From: Novosphingopyxis sp038234155
GTDB lineage: Bacteria > Pseudomonadota > Alphaproteobacteria > Sphingomonadales > Sphingomonadaceae
Length of the DNA stretch: 64,000 nucleotides
Direction: 5' to 3'
Assembly: GCA_038234155.1 (NCBI GenBank)
Contig: JBBSUT010000001.1
Span: 1-64,000, forward strand
Below are positions 15,770 to 24,166 of this stretch, piece by piece. The notes below the pieces were generated by a model. The model worked only from the letters and a program-made list of their open reading frames with translations. It was not told the DNA's origin and did not search any database. The position numbers were made by a program, and so were the translations under genes. The stretch's first letter is position 1. The number at the start of each line of letters is the position of its first letter.

Positions 15770-16842
15770 GCGCGCCGCTGGCACCCGGCGCAGTCATCGG
15801 GATATTGGGCGGCGGACAGCTTGGCCGCATGCTCGCCATGGCCGCCGCGCAGATTGGCTATCGCAGCCACATCTATGCGCCGGATGGCCGGGCTGTGGCC
15901 GCCGATGTTGCCGAAACGCGCACCACCGCGCCGTTCGAGGATAGCCAGGCGCTGGGCCGCTTTGCCGCAGCCTGCGATGTCCTGACTTACGAGTTTGAGA
16001 ATATACCCTCCGCGCCGCTGAAGGCGCTGGGGCTGGCCGACAGGATTCGCCCCGGCATCCCCGCGCTCGATATCAGTCAGAGCCGGATCGCCGAGAAAGC
16101 GTTCTTCCGCGATCTGGGCGCGCTGGCCGCGCCCTATCATGCGGTGGCGGATGAAGACGCGCTGCTGGCCGCCGCATCGTCGATGGGTCCGCGCGGGGGC
16201 ATATTGAAGACGGACCGGTTCGGCTATGACGGCAAGGGGCAGGCGCGGATCGCCCGCCCCGCCGATGCCATCGCGGCCTGGGACAGTATCGGCCGCCGCC
16301 CGGCGGTGATGGAGGGATTTGTCGATTTCCAGGCCGAATTCTCGGTCATCCTCGTGCGCGGGCAGGACGGCGAGATCGGTTTCTGGGACAGCACGCACAA
16401 CATCCACGAAGACGGCATCCTGCGCCGATCGATTTGGCCCGCCGGGGACGCGATCGCGGCGCAGGTCGGCGCGGCCCGGCAGCTGGCCCGCAGCGCGGCC
16501 GAGGCGCTGGACGCGATCGGCGTGCTGACGTTCGAATTCTTCGCCACCCCCGAGGGGCCGCTGTTCAACGAATGCGCGCCGCGCGTCCACAACAGCGGCC
16601 ACTGGACGATCGAGGGCGCCGTCACCAGCCAGTTCGAAAATCATATCCGCGCTATCGCAGGCCTGCCGCTGGGCGACTGCGCCACGGTGGGCAGGCGCAT
16701 CGAGATGAGCAATCTGATCGGGGCACAGATCGAAGACAGCGCCGCGATCCTGGCCGATCCGGCCGCGCATCTGCACCATTATGGCAAGCTCGACGCGCGG
16801 CCGGGGCGCAAGATGGGCCACGTCACCAAGCTGTATTTTTGA
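15766..16842 (+). CDS. purK: 5-(carboxyamino)imidazole ribonucleotide synthase
   Basis: PurK (358 aa) is the ATP-grasp enzyme that makes N5-CAIR from AIR, bicarbonate and ATP, feeding PurE. The nucleotide-binding start IGILGGGQLGRMLAMAA, the ATP-grasp segments KTDRFGYDGKGQARI and EGFVDFQAEFSVI, and the metal-binding FNECAPRVHNSGHWTIE are clear. It is translationally coupled to purE and is followed by folA after 28 bp. Confidence 0.96.
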   Translation: MSAPLAPGAVIGILGGGQLGRMLAMAAAQIGYRSHIYAPDGRAVAADVAETRTTAPFEDSQALGRFAAACDVLTYEFENIPSAPLKALGLADRIRPGIPALDISQSRIAEKAFFRDLGALAAPYHAVADEDALLAAASSMGPRGGILKTDRFGYDGKGQARIARPADAIAAWDSIGRRPAVMEGFVDFQAEFSVILVRGQDGEIGFWDSTHNIHEDGILRRSIWPAGDAIAAQVGAARQLARSAAEALDAIGVLTFEFFATPEGPLFNECAPRVHNSGHWTIEGAVTSQFENHIRAIAGLPLGDCATVGRRIEMSNLIGAQIEDSAAILADPAAHLHHYGKLDARPGRKMGHVTKLYF

Positions 16843-16870
16843 AATCCGCTGGGTTAAGCGCGGCCAGGCC

Positions 16871-17359
16871 ATGAACCATCCCGAAATCATCTTCGTCCTC
16901 GCCCGCGCGGACAACGGCGTCATCGGTGCGAACGGCGGTATGCCGTGGCACCTGCCGGCGGATCTGCGCCACTTCAAGCAGGTGACCGGCGACAAGCCGA
17001 TGATCATGGGGCGCAAGACGTTCGAGAGCCTGCCCACCGCGCTGCCCGGTCGCCGCCATATCGTGATGACGCGCGATCCCGCGTGGAGCGACGAGGATGC
17101 CGAGGTGGTGCATTCGGTGGACGAGGCGCTGGCCGCGGCCAATGCGCCGCATGTCGCGGTGATCGGCGGCGCGGACATATTTGCGCTGTTCCGGGACCGG
17201 GCGGACCGGATCGCACTGACCGAAGTCCACGCCGCGCCGGAGGGCGACGCCCATGTGCCCGCATTCGCCGCCGATGCGTGGCGCGAGATCGCGCGCGAGA
17301 CGCATGGTGCCGAAGGTGACCGGCCGGCGTTTGATTTCGTGACGCTGGTCAGGGCGTAA
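16871..17359 (+). CDS. folA: Dihydrofolate reductase
   Basis: A 162-residue DHFR that reduces dihydrofolate with NADPH, maintaining one-carbon supply for purine and thymidylate synthesis. The signature GANGGMPWHLPADLRHFK has the usual acidic active-site residue (Asp in PADL), followed by MIMGRKTFESLP with the NADPH loop and VIGGADIF. The start at 16871 begins MNHPEIIFVLARADNG, matching family N-termini; the upstream in-frame ATG at 16781 lies inside purK. Its placement after purEK is consistent with a shared nucleotide-metabolism transcript. Confidence 0.95.
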   Translation: MNHPEIIFVLARADNGVIGANGGMPWHLPADLRHFKQVTGDKPMIMGRKTFESLPTALPGRRHIVMTRDPAWSDEDAEVVHSVDEALAAANAPHVAVIGGADIFALFRDRADRIALTEVHAAPEGDAHVPAFAADAWREIARETHGAEGDRPAFDFVTLVRA

Positions 17360-17390
17360 GCACCGTGCTGCCGCTGGTCCGGACAATGCC

Positions 17391-18323
17391 GTGAGCGGCA
17401 TCGCGCGCTTTGGCCTGGATGCGCCGCTGCCCGAGGCGATGCGCGGCGCGGTTATTGCGCTCGGCAATTTTGACGGCTTCCACCGGGGCCACCAGGCCGT
17501 GGCGGGCGCGGCGATCGAGTGGGCACGCGGGGAAGGACGTCCCGCGATCATCGGCACCTTCGATCCGCATCCCGTGCGGCTGTTCCAGCCTGGTGCACCG
17601 CCGTTCCGGCTGACGAGCCTTGATCAGCGCCAGCGATTGTTCGCGGCAGCCGGCGCGGATGCCATGCTGGTGTTCGCGTTCGATCAGGCCCTGGCTGCCA
17701 CCAGTGCGGACGATTTTGCGCGGCATCTTCTGGCCGGGCAACTGGGCGCGGCCGGCGTGGTTACGGGCGGAGACTTCACCTTTGGCAAGGGGCGCGCGGG
17801 CAAGGCGCCAGATCTTGGCATTCTGGCCGCCGATCTGGGCCTGCGCAGCCGGATCATCGCGCCGGTGGAAGGTGGCGGCGACATCGTCTCGTCCACCCGC
17901 ATCCGCGCGGCGCTGCGCAGCGGCGATCCGCAAGCCGCCGCACGTCTGCTGACGCGGCCGTTCACGATAGAGGGGCCGGTGGTACACGGCGCCAAGACCG
18001 GGCGGCAACTGGGGTATCCCACCGCCAATCTGGAGCTCGGCCAATATCTGCGCCCGCGCTACGGCATCTATGCGGTGCGCGGACGGCTGCCGGACGGCCG
18101 CGTGCTGGACGGCGCGGCCAATGTCGGCATCCGGCCAAGCTTTGATCCGCCGATCGAGCTGCTGGAACCGTATTTCTTCGATTTCTCGGGCGATCTGTAC
18201 GGACAGACCATCGCCGTGGAATTGCACCATTTCCTCCGGCCCGAACGCAAGTTCGACGATCTCGAAGAGCTCAAGGAGCAGATGGCGCAGGACTGCGCGC
18301 AGGCGCGGCGACTGCTGGGCTGA
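17391..18323 (+). CDS. ribF: Bifunctional riboflavin kinase/FMN adenylyltransferase
   Basis: RibF (310 aa) phosphorylates riboflavin to FMN and adenylates FMN to FAD. The N-terminal adenylyltransferase domain (about 1-180) has ALGNFDGFHRGHQAV, and GTFDPHPVRLF. The C-terminal flavokinase domain has GRQLGYPTANLEL, YGIYAVRG and the terminal FLRPERKFDDLEELKEQM. The start is a GTG; no ATG is in frame nearby, and the ribosome binding site is weak. No FMN riboswitch is seen upstream. A short stem-loop at 18328-18347 follows the stop. Confidence 0.95.
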   Translation: MSGIARFGLDAPLPEAMRGAVIALGNFDGFHRGHQAVAGAAIEWARGEGRPAIIGTFDPHPVRLFQPGAPPFRLTSLDQRQRLFAAAGADAMLVFAFDQALAATSADDFARHLLAGQLGAAGVVTGGDFTFGKGRAGKAPDLGILAADLGLRSRIIAPVEGGGDIVSSTRIRAALRSGDPQAAARLLTRPFTIEGPVVHGAKTGRQLGYPTANLELGQYLRPRYGIYAVRGRLPDGRVLDGAANVGIRPSFDPPIELLEPYFFDFSGDLYGQTIAVELHHFLRPERKFDDLEELKEQMAQDCAQARRLLG

Positions 18324-18327
18324 GCGC

Positions 18328-18347
18328 CGCGGGCGGTTCGGCCCGCG
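18328..18347 (+). other. 7-bp stem-loop after ribF
   Basis: CGCGGGC and GCCCGCG pair around a six-base GGTTCG loop, five bases after the ribF stop. There is no T-run, so it is a weak terminator at best; it may be a transcript-stabilising or attenuating hairpin between ribF and lspA. Confidence 0.4.
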
Positions 18348-18434
18348 TTCAGGCGCGGGGGACCACGGGAGTGGACGCTGGAGCGCATTCGTGCAAACGG
18401 GGCGCGCGAACGGACAATGGAGGCAGCGACCCGC

Positions 18435-18944
18435 ATGACGCGTATCAAGATATTCGGGCTGATGCTCGCAGCGTTCGTGGTCCTGATCGATCAGGCCGTG
18501 AAGTACATCATGATCGTGCCGCTGTCGCTGCAGAGCAAGGGCACGATTTATTTGCTGCCGATCTTCAACCTGACCTGGGCGGAAAATCGCGGCGTATCGA
18601 TGGGCATGTTCCAGGCGGGCACCGATGTGCAGCGCTGGGGCCTGGTGCTGCTGACCGGCGTGCTCGCCACCGCGGTGCTGGTGTGGATGTGGCGGGAACG
18701 GCGCACGGGCGATGTGCTGGCGCTCGGTGCCATTCTGGGCGGCGCGATCGGCAACATCATCGATCGCGCGCGGTTCGGCTATGTCGTCGACTATGCCGAT
18801 TTGCACATTGGCGGCGTTCGGCCCTTTTTCATCTTCAATCTGGCCGATGCCTGCATCACCATCGGCGTCCTGATATTGCTTGCCCGCGCCCTGCTCATGC
18901 GCGACAAGTCCGACCAACAAAATTCGGAGAATGTCCATGCGTAA
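18435..18944 (+). CDS. lspA: Lipoprotein signal peptidase (signal peptidase II)
   Basis: LspA cleaves the signal peptide of prolipoproteins after diacylglyceryl transfer in the inner membrane. Four hydrophobic helices are visible. Conserved pieces include VVLIDQAVKY, FNLTWAENRGVSMGMF, GAIGNIIDRARFGYVVDY and FNLADACI, the last two carrying the catalytic aspartates. The ATG at 18435 has GGAGG 11 nt upstream; an ATG at 18417 would add six residues and has a poorer site. It precedes a lipoprotein gene, a likely substrate. The ileS gene often found between ribF and lspA is absent here. Confidence 0.95.
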   Translation: MTRIKIFGLMLAAFVVLIDQAVKYIMIVPLSLQSKGTIYLLPIFNLTWAENRGVSMGMFQAGTDVQRWGLVLLTGVLATAVLVWMWRERRTGDVLALGAILGGAIGNIIDRARFGYVVDYADLHIGGVRPFFIFNLADACITIGVLILLARALLMRDKSDQQNSENVHA

Positions 18945-19413
18945 ATCGCTCGCTATCCTTGGCGGCACGGCGCTGCTCGGCAGCCTTTCGGCCTGCGCCG
19001 GTGGCGGTCTGTTCGATCGTAACCAGCCAGACGAGTTCGCCGTGTCGCGGCAGGCTCCGCTGGTCATCCCGCCCGACTATGCGCTGGAGCCGCCGCAGCC
19101 CGGCGCTGCGCCGCTGCAGGTTGGCACCGATCAGGAGCAGGTGCTCGACGCGCTGTTCGGCGGCCCCGCGCCGCGCTCGATCGTGGAACAGGCGGTAACG
19201 ACCGAGGCTGGCGACAGCGAAATGGGCATTCGCAGCGCGGTCGGCGATCCGCAGACCAATGTGGTCAACAAGGGCTCGGTCACGCGCGACATCATCGCCG
19301 CGCCGCAGGGCGACGGGCAGGATGCGCAGGCGAGCACGCCCGCCAATGATCCCGCGGCCGACGGCGGCCAGCCATCGGTACCGGACGGCTATCGCCAGCC
19401 GCCCAACCCCTGA
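18937..19413 (+). CDS. bamF: DUF3035 lipoprotein, BamF-like outer-membrane assembly subunit
   Basis: A 158-residue lipoprotein with signal peptide and lipobox LSAC (Cys20). The body contains PDEFAVSRQAPLVIPPDY, the core of DUF3035, followed by an acidic, Ala/Gln/Pro-rich disordered tail. In Caulobacter the DUF3035 protein BamF co-purifies with the BAM complex. The start at 18937 has GGAG 7 nt upstream and overlaps the lspA 3' end by 8 bp. The 230-bp spacer to dxs (19414-19643) contains no gene that I can support. Confidence 0.85.
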   Translation: MRKSLAILGGTALLGSLSACAGGGLFDRNQPDEFAVSRQAPLVIPPDYALEPPQPGAAPLQVGTDQEQVLDALFGGPAPRSIVEQAVTTEAGDSEMGIRSAVGDPQTNVVNKGSVTRDIIAAPQGDGQDAQASTPANDPAADGGQPSVPDGYRQPPNP

Positions 19414-19643
19414 TCGGCCGCATCCGGGCGCGCAGGGTTATTGGCATCCGGGCGGGGCATGTGCGCAGCAACGGCGCGTTCTTGTCCAAGCTGCGGGCCA
19501 CGGGCGCCGCGTGCGCCGCCCGCCTGATCCCGCCATGTCAACCGCGCCAGGAACGGTCCCAGCTTCTGTAACAGGCAAGCTTTTGTAAACGGGGGAGTAG
19601 CCGTGCTGGCGGGTTGACCGATGGGCGGCTGATGCGCAGAGCC

Positions 19644-21593
19644 TCAGGCCCGGGCGCCGGCCTCTCCGATATCGGTGCTGTTGTGGCGCAGCGCCTTGAG
19701 CACCGCTTCCACTATATCCGGTGCCATCAGACCGGCCTCGGCATATTGCCTTTCGGGCTTGTCCTGCTCCTGAAAGATGTCGGGCAGGCGCAGCGTGCGG
19801 ATCTTCAATCCCGCATCGGTCAGGCCTTCGTCGCTGGCCATGGTGAGCACATGCGCGCCCAGTCCGCCGATCGCGCCCTCCTCGATCGTGATGCAGACCT
19901 CGTGCGTGGCCATCAGCCTGCGGATCAGCGCATGGTCGAGCGGTTTGGCGAAGCGCATGTCGGCCACGGTGGTGCTGAGGCCCTTGGCGTCCAGCGTATC
20001 GGCGGCCTTCAGCGCCTCTGCCAGCCGCGTGCCGAGCGACAGGATCGCGACCTTCTTGCCTTCGCGCACGACACGGCCTTTGCCGATCTCGAGCTTTTCC
20101 GGGATCTCGGGCAGCGCCGCACCGGTGCCCGCGCCGCGCGGATAGCGAAACGCGATCGGCCCGTCGTCATACAGCGCGGCGGTGTGGACCATGTGCACCA
20201 GTTCGGCCTCGTCCGCGGCGGCCATCACCACGAAATTGGGCAAGGTAGCCAGATAAGTCACGTCGAACGAACCGGCATGGGTCTGCCCGTCGTCGCCGAC
20301 CAGTCCCGCGCGGTCGATTGCGAAGCGCACCGGCAAATTCTGGATCGCCACATCGTGCACCACTTGGTCGTAGGCGCGCTGCAGAAAGGTGGAATAGATC
20401 GCGGCGAACGGTTTCATGCCCTGCGCGGCAAGCCCGGCCGCAAAGGTTACCGCATGCTGCTCGGCGATGCCCACGTCAAAGCTGCGCTCCGGAAACGCGG
20501 CCGCGAACTTGTCCACGCCGGTGCCGCCGGGCATCGCGCCGGTGATCGCGCAGATGCGCTTGTCGGCGGTGGCTTCCGCGATCAATGCGTCGGCGAACAC
20601 GGCGGTATAGCTCGGCGGCCCGCCGCCCTTGCCTTTGTCCTGCTTGCCGGTGACGACATCGAATTTGGACACGCCGTGATATTTGTCGGCCGACGCCTCG
20701 GCCGGGCCATAGCCCTTGCCCTTCTGCGTCACGACATGGATCAGGATCGGGCCTTCTTCGGCATCGCGGACGTTTTCGAGCACGGGGATCAGATGATCGA
20801 GATTATGCCCGTCGATCGGGCCGACATAATAGAAGCCCAGCTCCTCGAACAAGGTGCCGCCGGTGACCATCCCGCGGGTATATTCCTCCGCCTTGCCGAG
20901 CGACTGGTGCACGCGGCGCGACAGTTTGCGCGCCACCTTGCTGGCAAGGCTGCGCAGGCCGAGATATTCGGAACTGGATATAAGCCGCGCGAGATAGGCG
21001 GACAGGCCGCCCACCGGCGGGGCGATCGACATGTCGTTGTCGTTCAGGATCACGATCAGACGATTGCCCGCCTGCGCGGCGTTGTTCATCGCCTCATAGG
21101 CCATGCCCGCGCTCATTGCGCCGTCGCCGATCACCGCAATCGCCTTGTCGGCTCTGGCGCCGAGCTTGTTGGCCACGGCAAAACCGAGCGCGGCCGAAAT
21201 CGAGGTGGAACTGTGCGCCGCGCCGAACGGATCATATTCGCTTTCGGAACGCTTGGTGAAGCCGCTGAGGCCCCCGCTCTGGCGCAGCGTGCGGATCCGG
21301 TCCCGCCGCCCGGTGAGGATCTTGTGCGGATAGCATTGATGGCCAACGTCGAAGATCAGCCGGTCGTCAGGCGTGTTGAACACATAATGGATTGCGGTGG
21401 TCAGCTCGACCACCCCAAGGCCCGCGCCGAGATGGCCGCCGGTAACCGATACCGCGTCGATCATTTCGGCGCGCAGCTCGTCGCACAGCTGGCGCAGCTG
21501 CTCGGGCTTGAGCTTGCGCAGATCGCGCGGGGTATCGACCGTATCGAGGAGCGGTGTTTCCGGCCGCGTCGCAACATTATTTTCCGTCATCAT
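19644..21593 (-). CDS. dxs: 1-deoxy-D-xylulose-5-phosphate synthase
   Basis: DXS (649 aa) condenses pyruvate and glyceraldehyde 3-phosphate with thiamine diphosphate, opening the MEP isoprenoid pathway. The sequence has LREL...GGHLGAGLGVVELT, GHQCYPHKILTGR, the ThDP motif GDGAMSAGMAYEAMNNA...NDNDMSI, and the C-terminal transketolase-type domain with AEQHAVTFAAGLA. Two adjacent ATGs (21591-21593 and 21588-21590) compete; AAGG lies 4 or 7 nt upstream. The gene stands alone: xseB and ispA, common upstream partners, are absent, and fur with a tandem repeat precedes it. Confidence 0.96.
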   Translation of the reverse strand: MMTENNVATRPETPLLDTVDTPRDLRKLKPEQLRQLCDELRAEMIDAVSVTGGHLGAGLGVVELTTAIHYVFNTPDDRLIFDVGHQCYPHKILTGRRDRIRTLRQSGGLSGFTKRSESEYDPFGAAHSSTSISAALGFAVANKLGARADKAIAVIGDGAMSAGMAYEAMNNAAQAGNRLIVILNDNDMSIAPPVGGLSAYLARLISSSEYLGLRSLASKVARKLSRRVHQSLGKAEEYTRGMVTGGTLFEELGFYYVGPIDGHNLDHLIPVLENVRDAEEGPILIHVVTQKGKGYGPAEASADKYHGVSKFDVVTGKQDKGKGGGPPSYTAVFADALIAEATADKRICAITGAMPGGTGVDKFAAAFPERSFDVGIAEQHAVTFAAGLAAQGMKPFAAIYSTFLQRAYDQVVHDVAIQNLPVRFAIDRAGLVGDDGQTHAGSFDVTYLATLPNFVVMAAADEAELVHMVHTAALYDDGPIAFRYPRGAGTGAALPEIPEKLEIGKGRVVREGKKVAILSLGTRLAEALKAADTLDAKGLSTTVADMRFAKPLDHALIRRLMATHEVCITIEEGAIGGLGAHVLTMASDEGLTDAGLKIRTLRLPDIFQEQDKPERQYAEAGLMAPDIVEAVLKALRHNSTDIGEAGARA

Positions 21594-21631
21594 ATTACCT
21601 TATACACGCGGCAGGTGCGATCCGGTTGCAG

Positions 21632-21751
21632 GCCCGTCAATCGCCAGCCCATCAATCGCCAGCCCATCAATCGCAGGCCCATCGATCGCAGGCCCATCAA
21701 TCGCAGGCCCATCAATCGCAGGCCCATCAATCGCAGGCCCATCAATCGCAG
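21632..21751. repeat. 15-bp tandem repeat, eight copies, overlapping the fur stop codon
   Basis: Eight head-to-tail units of GCCCATCAATCGCAG fill 120 bp; the first two and the fourth have single- or two-base changes. The unit nearest fur contains the fur stop codon and last codon, so on the minus strand the array is repeated CTGCGATTGATGGGC, that is, copies of the fur 3' end. It lies in the dxs 5' region. Equal units argue for slippage or recombination expansion; no spacers, so not CRISPR. Confidence 0.9.
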
Positions 21752-22200
21752 GCAGCGCATGTGCCGTGCACCTCGATCACCGGGCGATCGGGCGTGAAGC
21801 CGCTGGCGGCTGCGGTGTCGCGCACGCCGTTGGCGATGCGATCATTGTCGACATGCGTCACCTCCCCGCAGCGCCCGCAGATCATGAAAATGCAATCGTG
21901 CACGCAGCCCGGGTGGCTGTTGGCAACATAGGCGTTGGCGCTCTCGACGCGCTGGGCGAGGTTGGTTTCCACGAACAGGTCGAGGATGCGGTAAACGCTG
22001 TTGGGCGCCACCCGCTTGTCGCGGCGCGTCGAAACTTTCTCGGCGATGTCATAGGCCGATGCGGGCGTCTTGAAGGTGGCCAGCACGTCGAAGATGAGCG
22101 CCCGCATCTCGGTCCATTGTTGGCCCGCGGCTTCCAATGTGGTCTGCGCCTCCTGCGTGAGCGAGGCGCCATGATGCTCGTGATGCGCATGGCCTGTCAT
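21742..22200 (-). CDS. Fur-family transcriptional repressor, probably Zur
   Basis: A 152-residue Fur-superfamily regulator. The N-terminus is His-rich (TGHAHHEHHG). A winged-helix domain (about 20-95, with ASAYDIAEKVSTRRDKRVAPNSVYRILDLF) is followed by the dimerisation domain with HPGCVHDCIFMICGRCGEV and a terminal GTCAACD. The two CxxC pairs form the structural zinc site, and the layout resembles the zinc-responsive Zur branch more than iron-responsive Fur. It follows merC on the same strand. The last codons lie inside the 15-bp repeat. The start at 22198-22200 fits the family; upstream in-frame starts are in low-complexity sequence. Confidence 0.85.
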   Translation of the reverse strand: MTGHAHHEHHGASLTQEAQTTLEAAGQQWTEMRALIFDVLATFKTPASAYDIAEKVSTRRDKRVAPNSVYRILDLFVETNLAQRVESANAYVANSHPGCVHDCIFMICGRCGEVTHVDNDRIANGVRDTAAASGFTPDRPVIEVHGTCAACD

Positions 22201-22315
22201 GCGCTCGAATGTAGGCGCGCGCCGGGGGCAGGGCAATGCCGCAAATCCTGCCGGCATCGGGCGGCGCAGGCAACGGGCCGATGCGATCTGTGCGGTGCGC
22301 GGATGCCTGTGCCGT

Positions 22316-22361
22316 ATGCGGCAGCGCGAACATGCCATATGCGGAAGCACGAACATGCCAT
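22316..22361. repeat. 23-bp direct repeat, two copies
   Basis: Two adjacent 23-bp units (ATGCGG.AGC.CGAACATGCCAT) differ at two positions, and a partial third unit follows. They lie between merC and the Fur-family gene; the spacer 22201-22391 shows nothing else. Confidence 0.65.
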
Positions 22362-22391
22362 GCGCGGTAGCGCGGGCGCAGCGCGAGAACG

Positions 22392-22760
22392 TCAGTGTGT
22401 GGCGCGGAAGTTCAGGTCGTGGCCGAGCGCAAGTATCGTTACGCCCAGGATGGTATAGACCACTTCCATACCGCCATGGGGCAGACTGAGCGCCCCGGCC
22501 ATCACGCCCAGGCCCAGCGATCCGATCGCCAGGGGAACGATAAAGCCATGCGCCATGACTCCACGTCCCAGGCCGATCGCCCCGAGTGCCATGGCGACGA
22601 CGAGGCCGAGTTCATGGACCCATTCCGCGCCGAGCAGCCCGCCGAGCGAGGCGGCGGCGGCCACGAATGCGGCGGTGGCAATGCAATGCACGACGCACAG
22701 GCCGGACAGTGCCATCGCCGCGCGGTCCCAGAAACCTTCCCTGTGCATCATCGTCGTCAT
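22392..22760 (-). CDS. MerC-domain membrane protein
   Basis: A 122-residue protein of the MerC family with four hydrophobic helices. The helix-1 motif LSGLCVVHCIATA carries Cys22 and Cys26, the pair that binds Hg(II) in MerC transporters. No other mer genes are near, and chromosomal MerC-like proteins adjacent to Zur-type regulators are plausibly involved in zinc or other soft-metal handling; that is inference. The ATG at 22758-22760 is preferred because candidate operator sequence lies just upstream; ATGs at 22778 and 22799 are possible. Confidence 0.82.
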   Translation of the reverse strand: MTTMMHREGFWDRAAMALSGLCVVHCIATAAFVAAAASLGGLLGAEWVHELGLVVAMALGAIGLGRGVMAHGFIVPLAIGSLGLGVMAGALSLPHGGMEVVYTILGVTILALGHDLNFRATH

Positions 22761-22784
22761 TGAAAAAGCTATAAGCATCTTTCC

Positions 22785-22802
22785 GATAAGATACAACATT
22801 AC
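22785..22802 (-). promoter_or_regulatory. Candidate Zur operator upstream of merC
   Basis: On the minus strand GTAATGTTGTATCTTATC has a left half GTAATGTT identical to the half-site I recall for alphaproteobacterial Zur boxes, while the right half is degenerate. It is an AT-rich island in GC-rich surroundings, 25 bp before merC. A Zur-type regulator is encoded just downstream. Suggestive only. Confidence 0.4.
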
Positions 22803-22949
22803 ATCTGGGGTAGCCGGGAAAAAGATACCGGTCCGCTTGCACCGGGTCAGGATCATGGATTTCGGGCGTCTGGACGTTCCCGTCCGTTTTGCCGGTCGGT
22901 ATCGGGCGTGCGCTTGCGGGCAGCTGCCATGCGCGCCATATCGTGGCGC

Positions 22950-24002
22950 ATGACATCGCTCGCCGCCTCCGCGCCCTCGCCTGCCACACAGGACCGCCCG
23001 ATCGCCATCGCCAACTGGCTTCTCGGCGTGGCAATCCTTGTCTTTTTCATGGTCGTGGTCGGCGGCATCACGCGGCTGACCGAATCGGGCCTGTCGATCA
23101 CCGAATGGCAACCGGTCACAGGCGCCATCCCTCCGCTTTCGCTGAGCGGATGGGAGGCCGAGTTCGCCAAATATCAGCTTACCCCGGAATATCGCCAGAT
23201 CACCGGGCCGGCGGGGATGACGTTGGGGCAGTTCCAGTTCATCTTCCTGTGGGAGTGGGCGCACCGTCTGCTTGGGCGGCTGATCGGCCTGGCATTTGCC
23301 CTGCCGCTCGCGTTTTTCTGGCTGCGCGGCGCGATTCCCACCGGTTACAAGCCGCGTTTGCTGGCGTTGCTGGCGCTCGGCGGGCTGCAGGGCGCCATCG
23401 GATGGTGGATGGTGGTTTCCGGCCTGACGCTGCGGACAGATGTCAGCCATTACCGGCTGGCGACGCATCTGCTGACCGCGCTGTTCATCCTGTCAGGACT
23501 TGTCTGGACCGCGCTCGATCTGCGGCGTCTGGTCCAGGGGCATGCCGTCCCTGCCAGGCTGACCGGGACATCGCTGCTGCTGCTGGCCGTCATTGCCCTG
23601 CAGCTGCTTTACGGGGCATGGGTGGCGGGCATGGACGCCGGCTATGTGGCGAGCGACTGGCCGCTGATGAACGGGCAATTTGTCCCTGCGGGCATCGACT
23701 GGAGCAAGGGCACCGCCTTTGCCTTGTCCAATGATCCGTTCCTTGTGCACTTCATCCACCGCTGGTGGGCATGGTTGGCGTTGGCGGCGGTCATCGTGCT
23801 GGCGCGCGGGGCCAGGCGGGCGGGCGTGCGCGGTGCTTCGATCGCGCTGTCAGCCATGATCGGCATCCAGATCCTGCTCGGCATCTCCACGGTGATGAGC
23901 GGCGTGGCATTGCCGCTGGCCGCCGCGCATCAGGCGGTCGGGGCGCTGCTGGTGGCCAGCGCCATCTGGGCAGCCCATGCGGCAGGCCGCGCTGCGGCCT
24001 AG
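22950..24002 (+). CDS. ctaA: Heme A synthase (COX15/CtaA)
   Basis: Heme A synthase oxidises the C8 methyl of heme O to a formyl group for aa3-type cytochrome oxidase. The roughly 350-residue protein has eight hydrophobic helices. Family signatures are ITRLTESGLSITEWQPVTG, FIFLWEWAHRLLGR with a heme-ligand His, VSHYRLATHLLTA, FIHRWWAWLALA and AAAHQAVGALL. It belongs to the type common in alphaproteobacteria. The start at 22950 is chosen by similarity (MTSLAAS then ANWLLGV); an ATG at 22929 is possible and neither has a strong ribosome binding site. Confidence 0.95.
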   Translation: MTSLAASAPSPATQDRPIAIANWLLGVAILVFFMVVVGGITRLTESGLSITEWQPVTGAIPPLSLSGWEAEFAKYQLTPEYRQITGPAGMTLGQFQFIFLWEWAHRLLGRLIGLAFALPLAFFWLRGAIPTGYKPRLLALLALGGLQGAIGWWMVVSGLTLRTDVSHYRLATHLLTALFILSGLVWTALDLRRLVQGHAVPARLTGTSLLLLAVIALQLLYGAWVAGMDAGYVASDWPLMNGQFVPAGIDWSKGTAFALSNDPFLVHFIHRWWAWLALAAVIVLARGARRAGVRGASIALSAMIGIQILLGISTVMSGVALPLAAAHQAVGALLVASAIWAAHAAGRAAA

Positions 24003-24073
24003 CGCTCCGGCCCGGCGCCCCTGCGAAGCCGCATAGGGTATCATTATACCCGCGCGCAAACGCCCGGTCAGCC

Positions 24074-24102
24074 TTGACTTGAGCGTCCGGAGCCGCCAAT
24101 AG
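24074..24102 (+). promoter_or_regulatory. Candidate sigma-70 promoter for rplM-rpsI
   Basis: TTGACT (24074-24079) and CAATAG (24097-24102) are separated by 17 bp, leaving a leader of about 60 nt before rplM. The -35 is strong, the -10 weak. A good ribosome binding site AAGGACGG precedes the rplM ATG. Confidence 0.4.
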
Positions 24103-24166
24103 CGCGACTTCACCGCCGTGGGTTCGCCCGCGGCTTTCGCTTTTTTACGATCCAAGGACGGCTAAT

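Noticed and set aside
19614..21797. Open plus-strand frame antisense to dxs, including repeated NRPIN units
   Set aside because: dxs is certain on the other strand; the repeated peptide comes only from the 15-bp DNA repeat.
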